Below, piece by piece: positions 1-7,594 of a stretch of DNA of 57,559 nucleotides (position 1 is the first letter of the stretch; each line of letters starts with the position of its first letter). Position numbers and translations under genes: made by a program. Below the pieces are notes generated by a model. That model was not told the origin of the DNA. It ran no database searches and worked only from the letters and a program-made list of their open reading frames with translations. Source of the stretch: Lachnospiraceae bacterium (lineage in GTDB: Bacteria > Bacillota > Clostridia > Lachnospirales > Lachnospiraceae); contig JAFTAU010000032.1 in NCBI GenBank assembly GCA_017455435.1, forward strand, positions 1 to 57,559, in the 5' to 3' direction.

Positions 1-6
1 AGCCAC
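1..6 (-). CDS. possible 5' end of a minus-strand gene running off the left edge
   Basis: Only the first two codons would lie in the window. On the minus strand a near-perfect Shine-Dalgarno AAGGAGG (plus-strand bases 16-22) stands 9 bases before a GTG at 6-4, followed by GCT. A TTG at 8-6 is a less likely alternative. The product cannot be judged. The divergent position from rpmE makes a separate transcription unit plausible. Confidence 0.35.
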
Positions 7-148
7 AACGGAAGACCTCCTTATGATAAAGTTTTTTGTGGTGAACTAACTATAACATAAGTCAGGCTCTTCCGTTTACTTATTCAGTTGTGATGTAACA
101 TATGTATTGTAATCCTACAGGGCTTGATATTTAGCCGGATTTTATAGC

Positions 149-177
149 TTGCATTTACCATTCCGCTGTGATACAAT
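149..177 (+). promoter_or_regulatory. promoter of rpmE
   Basis: The -35 TTGCAT (149-154) and the -10 TACAAT (172-177) are separated by 17 bases, a good sigma-A-type match. Transcription would start near 184, giving an rpmE leader of about 70 bases. Confidence 0.7.
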
Positions 178-185
178 ACACAGGC

Positions 186-238
186 TGCGCGAAAGCGCAA
201 ATCCGAGTTACAAAGCCGGCGTTCGGAAACCGCCGGGC
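186..238 (+). promoter_or_regulatory. structured leader of rpmE, candidate L31 autoregulatory RNA
   Basis: Two hairpins are visible between the predicted transcription start and the rpmE ribosome binding site. The first is TGCGC-GAAA-GCGCA (186-199) with a GNRA loop. The second pairs 215-221 with 231-238, with one bulged G. L31 leaders bound by the ribosomal protein itself are known in several bacterial phyla. The assignment here rests on position and hairpins only; no covariance model was run. Confidence 0.45.
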
Positions 239-252
239 AGAAAGGCAAAAAA

Positions 253-456
253 ATGAAAGAGAGCATTCAACCCAAGTACTATCAGGCCAAGGTTACCTGC
301 AACTGCGGTAACGAGTTCGTAACAGGCTCAACGAAATCTGAGATTCACGTTGAAGTCTGTTCAAAGTGCCATCCGTTCTATACCGGACAGCAGAAGGCTG
401 CCCAGGCTCGCGGACGCGTAGACAAGTTCAACAGAAAATACGGCTTGAATCAGTAG
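253..456 (+). CDS. rpmE: 50S ribosomal protein L31
   Basis: This 67-residue protein binds the central protuberance of the large ribosomal subunit. Four cysteines, C16, C18, C36 and C39 (CNC near the start, then CSKC), form the zinc site of the C+ type of L31, so it is the zinc-containing paralogue rather than the zinc-free one used under zinc starvation. The length is normal for the family. The ATG follows AAAGGCAAAAAA. The gene has its own promoter and a strong terminator right after it, so it is probably largely monocistronic, although rpmE - DUF1385 - prmC - prfA is a common clostridial gene order. Confidence 0.95.
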   Translation: MKESIQPKYYQAKVTCNCGNEFVTGSTKSEIHVEVCSKCHPFYTGQQKAAQARGRVDKFNRKYGLNQ

Positions 457-466
457 CACTGTTTTT

Positions 467-514
467 GAAAGAGAGGCCGGGATTTGCGCTTGCGCAGATT
501 TTGGCCTCTCTTTC
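467..514 (+). terminator. terminator after rpmE
   Basis: The 12-base arm GAAAGAGAGGCC (467-478) pairs perfectly with GGCCTCTCTTTC (503-514). A second small GCGC hairpin (487-495) sits in the loop. The T-run is short, so read-through into the DUF1385 gene is possible. Confidence 0.7.
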
Positions 515-545
515 GTTATAAAAAAATAGCAGGTGGAAAATCAGC

Positions 546-1769
546 ATGGAAAATAAGAAAAAATGTATAATGAAATACTCCGGCATCGGCGGACAGGCCG
601 TTATGGAAGGAATAATGATGCGAAACGGCGACAAATACGCTGTTGCGGTCAGAAAACCGGACGGAGATATAGCGCTCAGCGTCAAAAACACCGCGCGCTG
701 GTCCGACAGGCATCCGTGGATGAAGTGGCCTTTTATCAGGGGCACGTTCGCGTTTGTTGAATCAATGGTCACCGGAACTAAGACTCTTATGTATTCGGCG
801 AGCTTCTACGAAGTGGAAGAGGGAGATGAGAAGAAAAAAACATCTGCATCTCAGTCGGAGAAGGAGACTGGCGAGCTGACGGAAGTTGACGAGCAGGCAG
901 AAACCGAGGAGCATCCGGAGCAGGAGACTGGCGAGCTGACGGAAGTTGACGAGCAGTCGGAGCCCGAGCAGAACCCGGCCATTCAGACAGAAACCGCACA
1001 ACAGGTCCAGCTCTCGGACGAAGAGATTCTGTCCCTTGATGATGAGCCCGAAACCGATGAATCCGCCCCAAAAGCCGCTTCAAAAGTCACCCGTGATGAA
1101 AAAGGCGGAAACGAAATCGGAACCGGCGTGCTGGTGGGGACGCTCCTTGTCTCACTGGTTTTTGCGATAGGCCTGTTTGCACTGCTGCCTGTCCTGCTGG
1201 CGAGCTTCCTGCGCAAAATAACGGACTCAGGATTCTTGATTGCTCTGGCAGAAGGTGTGCTGCGCATCCTGATATTTGTGGTATATATCTGGGCGGTTTC
1301 GCGCATGAAAGACATACGCCGCACCTTTATGTATCACGGCTCCGAGCACAAATGCATAAACTGCATCGAGCACGGGCTGGAGCTGAATACGGAAAACGTC
1401 CGCGCCAGCTCGAAGCAGCACAAGCGCTGCGGCACCAGCTTTCTGCTTATTGTAATGATTATCAGCGTGTTTATCTTTATGTTTATACGCGTTGACAATG
1501 TTTTCCTCAGGATGGGAACGCGCATTCTGTTGATTCCCGTAGTGGCCGGTCTCTCTTTTGAATTTCTGCATTTTGCCGGCAGTCACGATGGACGCATAAT
1601 AAACGCGCTCAGTAAGCCCGGCCTCTGGCTCCAGAACCTCACTACACGCGAGCCGGACGACGATATGATAGAAGTCGCCATTACCGCGGTGGAAGCGGTC
1701 TTTGACTGGCGCGAATTTCAAAAGAATCTCGGAACGAAACCCGAAAAAGCCTGTGAAGTGTGCGAATGA
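546..1769 (+). CDS. DUF1385 (YqhQ-like) membrane protein with an acidic repeat insert
   Basis: The N-terminus GIGGQAVMEGIMMRNGDKYA and the segment YHGSEHKCINCIEHG are characteristic of the DUF1385 family, which includes B. subtilis YqhQ and has no established biochemical role. About four hydrophobic segments lie roughly at residues 195-223, 228-250, 295-315 and 325-345. Between the first conserved block and the membrane part is a strongly acidic Glu/Gln-rich linker (about residues 95-180) holding a 20-residue tandem repeat, encoded by a 60-bp direct repeat. That makes the protein longer than the usual 300-320 residues. The start at 546 is preceded by AGGTGG. A second ATG at 570 also precedes the conserved block. 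The gene overlaps prmC by 4 bases. Confidence 0.88.
   Translation: MENKKKCIMKYSGIGGQAVMEGIMMRNGDKYAVAVRKPDGDIALSVKNTARWSDRHPWMKWPFIRGTFAFVESMVTGTKTLMYSASFYEVEEGDEKKKTSASQSEKETGELTEVDEQAETEEHPEQETGELTEVDEQSEPEQNPAIQTETAQQVQLSDEEILSLDDEPETDESAPKAASKVTRDEKGGNEIGTGVLVGTLLVSLVFAIGLFALLPVLLASFLRKITDSGFLIALAEGVLRILIFVVYIWAVSRMKDIRRTFMYHGSEHKCINCIEHGLELNTENVRASSKQHKRCGTSFLLIVMIISVFIFMFIRVDNVFLRMGTRILLIPVVAGLSFEFLHFAGSHDGRIINALSKPGLWLQNLTTREPDDDMIEVAITAVEAVFDWREFQKNLGTKPEKACEVCE
862..956 (+). repeat. 60-bp tandem repeat inside the DUF1385 gene
   Basis: The 35 bases at 862-896 recur identically at 922-956, a 60-base period that keeps the reading frame. They encode the repeated GELTEVDEQ-type acidic motif in the cytosolic linker. 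The repeat is prone to copy-number change without breaking the gene. Confidence 0.9.
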
Positions 1770-2620
1770 CCTATGCCGAATTAAAAAAAAGCATTACAGT
1801 TCGTCTGAAAGCGGCGGAAATCCCGGATGCGGAGACCGATTCGAGGCTGATAATTTCTGAGGCGTCAGGCAAAAATGCGGCGGAGCTTCTGGCCTGCCTG
1901 CGTGATGAAGCGCCGGAGGAGACCGTTTTAAAGGCAGACGCGTACGCCGCCCGCAGAGAGCGAAGCGAGCCGCTGCAGCTCATTTTTGGATATACTGGGT
2001 TTATGGGACTTCGTTTTTCGGTAAACGGCAGTGCGCTTATTCCGCGCCAGGATACGGAAATACTGGTCGAAAAGGTGCTGGAATACTCAAAAAAAAAGAC
2101 TCCATCGCCAAAAAAGGTTCTCGATCTTTGCACCGGCTCAGGCTGCATAGCAGTCAGCCTCGCCGCTCTCGGCGGCTTTGAAACGGTTACCGCCACCGAC
2201 ATTTCGAAAGAGGCCATCAAAAACGCCGACGAAAACATTGGGTTGAATAGCCCCACGCTTCCAGTCCGCCCACGTCTTCTACAGGGAGATTTGTTTGCAC
2301 CAGTATGCGGCGAACGCTTTGACATAATTGTTTCAAATCCGCCTTATATCAAAACCGCCGACATAGCCGGTCTGATGCCGGAGGTAAGGAACCACGACCC
2401 GCATATTGCGCTGGACGGCGGTGCGGACGGTCTCGATTTTTACAGGAGAATAGCTGCAGAGGCGCCCTCGCACCTCACCCCCGGCGGAGCGGTTTTTCTG
2501 GAAATCGGCTTTGACCAGGCGGAAGCGGTGACAGCGCTTCTCGAAGCCGCCGGCTTTAAAAACATCATAGTATACAAGGATTATTCCGGAAACGACCGCG
2601 TTGCGACCGGAAGCATATAA
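1766..2620 (+). CDS. prmC: peptide chain release factor N5-glutamine methyltransferase
   Basis: PrmC (HemK) methylates the Gln of the GGQ motif in release factors using S-adenosylmethionine. The SAM-binding motif VLDLCTGSGCIAVSLA lies in the middle. The substrate-binding NPPY motif (SNPPYIKTA) follows, as expected for N5-Gln/Asn methyltransferases, and the N-terminal helical release-factor-binding domain is present. Length from the chosen ATG is 284 residues, normal for the family. That ATG overlaps the upstream stop as ATGA; an upstream GTG at 1760 is an alternative. Its target, RF1, is encoded 15 bases downstream, a conserved pairing. Confidence 0.95.
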   Translation: MTYAELKKSITVRLKAAEIPDAETDSRLIISEASGKNAAELLACLRDEAPEETVLKADAYAARRERSEPLQLIFGYTGFMGLRFSVNGSALIPRQDTEILVEKVLEYSKKKTPSPKKVLDLCTGSGCIAVSLAALGGFETVTATDISKEAIKNADENIGLNSPTLPVRPRLLQGDLFAPVCGERFDIIVSNPPYIKTADIAGLMPEVRNHDPHIALDGGADGLDFYRRIAAEAPSHLTPGGAVFLEIGFDQAEAVTALLEAAGFKNIIVYKDYSGNDRVATGSI

Positions 2621-2635
2621 TATCGGAGAATAAAA

Positions 2636-3712
2636 ATGTTTGACAGATTGGAAGATTTACTGCGCACATATGAAGAATTGCAGCTTCGGCTGCAGTCTCC
2701 GCAGGTTGCCGCGGATTCTTCAAAATTCCAGCAGCTTATGAAGCAGCAGGCGGAGCTTGCACCTATCGTTGGCGCTTATTCAGAATACAAAAACAGTCAG
2801 AAAGCTGTAGAAGACGGCTTCTCCATGCTCGAGGGCGAAAGCGATGAGGAAATGCGCGAGCTCATAAAAGAAGAAATCGCCTCTGCGAAAAAACGCGTGA
2901 CCGGGCTGGAACAGGAGCTGAAAATACTGCTTCTACCTAAGGACCCAAACGACGACAAAAACGTTTTTATAGAAATCAGAGCCGGCGCAGGCGGAGACGA
3001 GGCCGCTCTCTTTGCAGCCGAGCTCTATCGCATGTATGTGCATTTTGCGGAGGCAAACCGCTGGAAGAGCGAGCTTGTCAGCGTGAATGAAAACGGTATC
3101 GGCGGCATGAAGGAAGTGGTTTTCATGCTATCCGGAAAGAGCGTCTACTCCAAAATGAAATACGAGAGTGGAGTTCATCGCGTCCAGCGCGTCCCGGAGA
3201 CCGAGAGCGGAGGCAGGATACACACGTCTACAGCCACGGTTGCAGTCATGCCGGAGGCAGAAGAGGTCGATGTGGAAATTGACCTGAACGACTGCAAATT
3301 TGACGTGTTCCGCGCATCCGGAAACGGCGGCCAGTGTGTCAATACCACGGATTCCGCAGTCCGGCTGACCCACATCCCCACCGGAATCGTCATAAGCTGC
3401 CAGGACGAAAAGTCGCAGCTCAAAAACAAGGACAAAGCTCTGAAGGTTCTGCGTTCCAGGCTCTATGACCTGGAGCTTCAAAAAAAGCGCGACGCGGAAA
3501 GCGCCGAACGCCGCGGGCAGATAGGGACGGGCGACCGCTCCGAAAAGATACGCACCTACAATTTCCCCCAGGGCCGAGTCACTGATCACCGCATCAAGCT
3601 CACGCTTTACAAGATTGATTCCGTCATGGACGGCGACCTTACCGAGCTGATAGACAGCCTCACCGCCGCCGACCAGGCTGCCCGTCTGGCGAATATGGAC
3701 AGCGCCGGCTGA
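2636..3712 (+). CDS. prfA: peptide chain release factor 1
   Basis: RF1 reads UAA and UAG and triggers peptide release on the ribosome. The stop-codon-recognition PxT motif appears as PET in [14 protein letters not shown]. The catalytic GGQ is at about residues 231-233, within [16 protein letters not shown]. The residue after GGQ is Cys, where His is usual in RF1; the motif itself is intact. Length, 358 residues, is normal. The ATG is preceded by a weak GGAG site (TCGGAGAATAAAA). It lies immediately after prmC, the enzyme that methylates its GGQ. Confidence 0.97.
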   Translation: MFDRLEDLLRTYEELQLRLQSPQVAADSSKFQQLMKQQAELAPIVGAYSEYKNSQKAVEDGFSMLEGESDEEMRELIKEEIASAKKRVTGLEQELKILLLPKDPNDDKNVFIEIRAGAGGDEAALFAAELYRMYVHFAEANRWKSELVSVNENGIGGMKEVVFMLSGKSVYSKMKYESGVHRVQRVPETESGGRIHTSTATVAVMPEAEEVDVEIDLNDCKFDVFRASGNGGQCVNTTDSAVRLTHIPTGIVISCQDEKSQLKNKDKALKVLRSRLYDLELQKKRDAESAERRGQIGTGDRSEKIRTYNFPQGRVTDHRIKLTLYKIDSVMDGDLTELIDSLTAADQAARLANMDSAG

Positions 3713-3761
3713 CTCACATCTGTCCTGAAATAACAATTTTTCAGACGAAAACTCATAAAAA

Positions 3762-3770
3762 TGCTATAAT
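3762..3770 (+). promoter_or_regulatory. extended -10 promoter of the SUF-type operon
   Basis: The sequence TGCTATAAT is a perfect -10 with the TG extension, 22 bases before the next start codon. No good -35 is seen 16-18 bases upstream, which is typical of extended -10 promoters. Confidence 0.55.
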
Positions 3771-3792
3771 ATCTGCATAACGGAGGCACCTT

Positions 3793-4527
3793 ATGCTTGA
3801 ACTAAAAAACATTTCATTCAGCGCCGAAAACGAAGACGGCACGACAAAAGCCATCCTGAAAGACATCAGCCTTTCGGTTGACGAAAACAGATTCATCGTT
3901 GTAACGGGCCCGAACGGCTCCGGAAAATCCACGCTTGCCAAGCTGATAATGGGCATAATAAAGCCCACTTCCGGCAGGATACTGCTCGACGGCGAAGACA
4001 TCACGGAACTTGACGTGACAGAGCGCGCCAGACGCGGCATCAGCTTTGCTTTTCAGCAGCCCGTCAGATTCAAGGGCGTTGACGTGCTGGATCTGATGCG
4101 TATGGCAGCGGGGCAGCAGCTCACCGCAGCGGATGCCTGCAAATATCTCTCATCAGTAGGACTTTGCGCAAAGGATTATATCAAGCGCGAAGTAAACACT
4201 TCTCTTTCCGGCGGCGAGATAAAACGTATCGAAATAGCCACGGTACTTGCCCGCGGCACAAAGCTTTCCATATTCGATGAGCCGGAAGCCGGAATAGATC
4301 TCTGGAGCTTCAAAAATCTCATCGAGGTTTTTGAAAGCATGCGCAGCAGCATCCACGGCACCATCATCGTTATTTCCCATCAGGAGCGCATTCTGGATAT
4401 CGCGGATGAAATCATTCTGCTTTCCAATCAGGGCATAGCAAAAAAAGGCACAAAAGACGAAATTCTGCCGGAGCTTCTGGGCACGTCGGCGGCGGTCAAT
4501 ATGTGCACCGGAAACACGGACAGATAA
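3793..4527 (+). CDS. sufC: SufC-like ABC ATPase for Fe-S cluster assembly
   Basis: This is a cytosolic ABC-type ATPase that drives the SufB/D scaffold in iron-sulfur cluster assembly. The Walker A motif GPNGSGKST is at residues 39-47. The signature LSGGEIKR and the Walker B with IFDEPEAGID follow in SufC style. Length, 244 residues, is normal. It is followed after 12 bases by a single SufB/SufD-like gene, with no sufS, sufU or second scaffold gene nearby. This matches the two-gene minimal SUF-like arrangement found in many strict anaerobes and archaea. That functional reading is inferred from gene context. Confidence 0.88.
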   Translation: MLELKNISFSAENEDGTTKAILKDISLSVDENRFIVVTGPNGSGKSTLAKLIMGIIKPTSGRILLDGEDITELDVTERARRGISFAFQQPVRFKGVDVLDLMRMAAGQQLTAADACKYLSSVGLCAKDYIKREVNTSLSGGEIKRIEIATVLARGTKLSIFDEPEAGIDLWSFKNLIEVFESMRSSIHGTIIVISHQERILDIADEIILLSNQGIAKKGTKDEILPELLGTSAAVNMCTGNTDR

Positions 4528-4539
4528 GGGGGCGCGGCA

Positions 4540-5460
4540 ATGCTTGACAATATCAGTAAAAGAATTCTCGAAGAGGTTGCGGACCTCCATTCCGTTCCGG
4601 AAGGCGCGTACAATATCCGCGTCAACGGAAAATCCGAGAGCCGCAATACCACTGCCAATATCGACATCACTTCAAAAGAGGATAAAAGCGGCATCGACAT
4701 CCGCATAAAGGACGGCACTAAGAAAGAATCCGTACACATCCCCGTGGTGGTCAGCGCAAGCGGTCTGAAGGAAACGGTTTACAACGATTTTTATATCGGT
4801 GAGGACTGCGACGTAGTTATCGTGGCGGGCTGCGGCATTGACAACTGCGGCAGTCAGGATGCCCAGCATGACGGCGTTCACAGATTTTTTATAGGAAAGA
4901 ATTCAAAAATTAAATATGTCGAAAAGCACTACGGACAGGGTGACGGCACTGGAAAGCGCATACTTAACCCCGTCACGGAGCTTTATCTGGAGGAAGGCGC
5001 AGAGGCAACGCTCGAAATGGTTCAGATAAAGGGCGTTGATTCCACGGATCGTAAAACCATTGCAAAGCTTGATAAGAATGCAAAGCTCGTGGTCAGGGAA
5101 AGGCTCATGACGCACGGCGACCAGTACGCTGTCAGCGCCTATGAGGTGGAGCTGAACGGCGAGGGCTCCGGCACGGACGTGGTGTCGCGTTCGGTTGCCA
5201 GAGACAATTCCTTCCAGAAATTTGATTCAAAGATAATCGGCAATACCGTCTGCAACGGCCACACCGAATGTGACGCGATAATCATGGACAATGCACGCAT
5301 ACTGGCGGTGCCGGGTCTGGAGGCAAACAGCCTGGAGGCGGAGCTCATTCACGAGGCAGCAATAGGAAAAATAGCCGGAGAGCAGCTCACAAAACTTATG
5401 ACTCTGGGTCTCACTGAGGCCGAAGCTGAAGAAGCAATTATCAACGGATTTTTGAAATGA
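4540..5460 (+). CDS. SufB/SufD family Fe-S scaffold protein
   Basis: This 306-residue protein has the right-handed beta-helix core of the SufB/SufD family; the conserved segment includes CGIDNCGSQDAQHDGVHRFF. It is shorter than classical SufB (about 460) and SufD (about 430) and has no long N-terminal domain, as in the single-scaffold minimal systems. It would act as a homodimer with the SufC-like ATPase encoded just upstream. Candidate ligands are the Cys residues in the CGIDNC segment and nearby His and Glu residues; this is inference. AGGGGG precedes the ATG. There is no cysteine desulfurase in the window, so sulfide or a distant desulfurase would supply the sulfur. Confidence 0.85.
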   Translation: MLDNISKRILEEVADLHSVPEGAYNIRVNGKSESRNTTANIDITSKEDKSGIDIRIKDGTKKESVHIPVVVSASGLKETVYNDFYIGEDCDVVIVAGCGIDNCGSQDAQHDGVHRFFIGKNSKIKYVEKHYGQGDGTGKRILNPVTELYLEEGAEATLEMVQIKGVDSTDRKTIAKLDKNAKLVVRERLMTHGDQYAVSAYEVELNGEGSGTDVVSRSVARDNSFQKFDSKIIGNTVCNGHTECDAIIMDNARILAVPGLEANSLEAELIHEAAIGKIAGEQLTKLMTLGLTEAEAEEAIINGFLK

Positions 5461-5470
5461 TTTTTTCTGC

Positions 5471-5499
5471 TTTTCAAACAGCCGCTATTATTGTACAAT
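5471..5499 (+). promoter_or_regulatory. promoter of the rubredoxin gene
   Basis: TTTTCA (5471-5476) and TACAAT (5494-5499) are spaced by 17 bases, 45 bases before the rubredoxin ATG. The -35 is a weak match. Confidence 0.5.
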
Positions 5500-5544
5500 A
5501 TCGGCAGCAAACAGACATTTGCAATAAACCTACGGAGGACGATT

Positions 5545-5679
5545 ATGAAGTACGTATGTGATGTCTGCGGTTATGTTTACGACCCCGAAGAGAATGGCGG
5601 AGTGGCTTTTGAGGATCTTCCTGAAGACTGGACCTGCCCCATCTGCGGCGTAGCAAAAGATAATTTCAGCGCAGAATAG
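5545..5679 (+). CDS. short-loop rubredoxin
   Basis: Rubredoxin is a small one-electron carrier with a mononuclear Fe(Cys)4 centre, typical of anaerobes, where it often serves oxygen or peroxide detoxification. The four iron ligands are C5, C8, C31 and C34 in two CxxC motifs ([10 protein letters not shown] and [11 protein letters not shown]). The protein has only 44 residues because the loop after the first CxxC is about seven residues shorter than in the common 52-54-residue form. Such short rubredoxins are known from Desulfovibrio. The start was chosen because GGAGG stands 7 bases before the ATG. The gene has its own promoter and terminator. Confidence 0.93.
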   Translation: MKYVCDVCGYVYDPEENGGVAFEDLPEDWTCPICGVAKDNFSAE

Positions 5680-5689
5680 TTTCAAAACG

Positions 5690-5715
5690 CAGCCGGACCT
5701 ACAGGGGTTCGGCTG
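5690..5715 (+). terminator. terminator after rubredoxin
   Basis: CAGCCGGACC (5690-5699) pairs with GGTTCGGCTG (5706-5715) with one G-T pair, followed by TTGCTTTT. The T-rich tail is at the same time the -35 element of the next promoter. Confidence 0.75.
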
Positions 5716-5744
5716 TTGCTTTTAAGAGTCGTTTGAATTATAAT
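5716..5744 (+). promoter_or_regulatory. promoter of the MATE transporter gene
   Basis: TTGCTT (5716-5721) and TATAAT (5739-5744) are 17 bases apart. The -35 coincides with the T-tract of the rubredoxin terminator. Confidence 0.65.
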
Positions 5745-5781
5745 CGGCACGGACCTAATGTGTTCCGGAAAGAGAATTCTG

Positions 5782-7209
5782 ATGGCAAAAGAAAAGGGCG
5801 ATTTTTCAAAAGGGAGCGTGCCCGGCGCGATAATGCGTCTGGCAGTTCCGCTTTTTTTTGCCCAGATTGTGGCCGTTCTTTATAATATCGTCGACCGGAT
5901 TTATATCGGACACATTGATACGGTCGGCAGGCTCGCGCTCACGGGCGTGGGCGTCACATTCCCTGTTATCACGATAATCACGGGCTTTACCAATCTTTGC
6001 GGAATGGGCGGAGCACCGCTTTTTTCAATGTCCCGCGGGCGCGGTGATGATGAAAAAGCAGGAGAGATAATGGGGAACTCCGCCACGCTCCTTCTCCTGT
6101 TCGGTGCGCTTATTGCCTCAGCTGTGCTGATTTTTGAGCGCGATATTCTCTATGCCTTCGGCGCGAGCGATGACACGTATTATTACGCGCAAAGCTATAT
6201 CACGATTTACATTTCAGGCATTTTCTTTTCAATGCTCGGAACGGGGCTAAACAGCTTTATCAACAATCAGGGCTACAGCGCGACAGGCATGTTCACCACT
6301 ATTCTGGGCGCCGTCACGAATATCGCCCTGGATCCGTTTTTTATCTTTGACAGATTCAGCTTTCTCGGGATAAATATGAACGGGTTTAATATGGGCGTGG
6401 CCGGCGCGGCGCTCGCAACGGTGATTTCGCAATTCATTTCTGCGGCGTGGGTGATGGCGTTTCTGATTTTCCGCGCTCCCGTGCGGCTTAGGCTTCGCTC
6501 TATGGCGCTTCGTTTTGCCCACGTCAAAAAGATTCTTTCCCTCGGCGTTACGCCGCTGATTATGTCTTTTACCACCGGTACGGTGCAGATTTTGTACAAT
6601 TCGAGCCTGCAGCGCTACGGCGGAGATATCTACGTCGGCGCGATGACGGTCATCAATTCCATACGCGAAATGATTTTTATGGGAACGCACGGTCTGACCA
6701 GCGGCGCCCAGCCGGTAATTTCGTTTAATTACGGCGCAGGTAACGCAGAGCGCACTCTCAAAGCTATCAGGTTTCAGACCTATGCGGGAGTTGCTTATAC
6801 CATTGCCGCCTCGGCCATCGTCGTTTTGTGGCCGGAATTTCTGATAAAGCTGTTCAATGATTCGGATGAGCTTCTGGCGGTGGCGCCTGCTATGATGCGC
6901 ATTTATTTTTCGGCCTATTTCATGATTTCATTCCACTCGGTCGGGCAGTTTACTTTCCTTTCTCTCGGAATGTCCGGGAAGGGAATGTTTTTTTCGATAT
7001 TGCGAAAGATTGTGGTGGTTGTGCCGTTGATTCTGCTTTTGCCGCTGATGTTCCCGTTCGCACCTGCCCAGTCGATCTTTGGCGCGGAGCCCGTATCCGA
7101 CGCCGTTGCGGGAATAGCCTGCTTTACCACGATGTACGTTACTGTATGGCGTAAGCTCAGGAAGGGGATTATACCCCCAAATGCCTCCAAATCTCCGCGC
7201 CCGCTCTAA
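5782..7209 (+). CDS. MATE family efflux transporter
   Basis: This integral membrane protein of about 12 helices belongs to the multidrug and toxic compound extrusion family, which exports cationic compounds with Na+ or H+ exchange. The N-terminus has the family pattern PGAIMRLAVPLFFAQIVAVL followed by NIVDRIYIG. The second half begins around residue 240 (HVKKILSLGVTPLIMSF). From the chosen ATG the protein has 475 residues. An ATG at 5758 would add 8 residues but is too close to the promoter, and GAAAGAG precedes the later one. The extreme C-terminus is encoded by a 21-base direct repeat that runs past the stop codon, so the tail may be recently altered. Substrate unknown. Confidence 0.9.
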   Translation: MAKEKGDFSKGSVPGAIMRLAVPLFFAQIVAVLYNIVDRIYIGHIDTVGRLALTGVGVTFPVITIITGFTNLCGMGGAPLFSMSRGRGDDEKAGEIMGNSATLLLLFGALIASAVLIFERDILYAFGASDDTYYYAQSYITIYISGIFFSMLGTGLNSFINNQGYSATGMFTTILGAVTNIALDPFFIFDRFSFLGINMNGFNMGVAGAALATVISQFISAAWVMAFLIFRAPVRLRLRSMALRFAHVKKILSLGVTPLIMSFTTGTVQILYNSSLQRYGGDIYVGAMTVINSIREMIFMGTHGLTSGAQPVISFNYGAGNAERTLKAIRFQTYAGVAYTIAASAIVVLWPEFLIKLFNDSDELLAVAPAMMRIYFSAYFMISFHSVGQFTFLSLGMSGKGMFFSILRKIVVVVPLILLLPLMFPFAPAQSIFGAEPVSDAVAGIACFTTMYVTVWRKLRKGIIPPNASKSPRPL

Positions 7210-7240
7210 CGCAGCAGCGCTCCGCGCCCGCTCTAACGCA
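7193..7240 (+). repeat. 21-base direct repeat spanning the MATE stop codon
   Basis: The 21 bases at 7193-7213 recur identically at 7220-7240 (period 27). Both copies contain CCGCGCCCGCTCTAACG. The first copy encodes the last residues and stop of the transporter. Confidence 0.85.
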
Positions 7241-7491
7241 CAATTAGAAATTTTTGTTCGCATAGGACATACGGCATCATTGCTTTCATCCACGCTGTCA
7301 GCGAATCCATTCGGGCTCCGGCACGCTTGCCTCCGCCCGATGTCTTCGGACAGCGTTTTGTCTGAAATCAATTTCGCCGATGTCTTAAATGCGAAAAAAA
7401 TTTTAATGTGTGCTGCGCGGGCGCGGGCGCAGGCATTGGCGCAGTTTTAGCTTCGGCTGCGAAAATTAAGCAAAACGCATAATTTACTTAA
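7241..7491. other. intergenic stretch without a supported gene
   Basis: No gene is convincing here. A reading frame with Arg/Ala-rich, low-complexity content crosses it but has no ribosome binding site and no family resemblance. The stretch includes a GC-rich block (about 7415-7460) with short GCGCGGGCGC-type repeats, then turns AT-rich before the hpf promoter. Confidence 0.6.
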
Positions 7492-7520
7492 TTTACAAAA
7501 CCCCCACGTTATGATAGAAT
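7492..7520 (+). promoter_or_regulatory. promoter of hpf
   Basis: TTTACA (7492-7497) and TAGAAT (7515-7520) are 17 bases apart, with a leader of about 70 bases before the gene. Confidence 0.6.
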
Positions 7521-7594
7521 TAGCATAGAACAAGGCACAGGGATTTCTTCCCGAAACCGCCTTTTCAAATAAATCAGGCAAAGGAGATACAACC

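Noticed and set aside
7181-7450. 89-codon plus-strand frame in the gap after the MATE gene
   Set aside because: Its content is Ala/Arg low complexity produced by the GC-rich repeat, it overlaps the MATE end and has no ribosome binding site.
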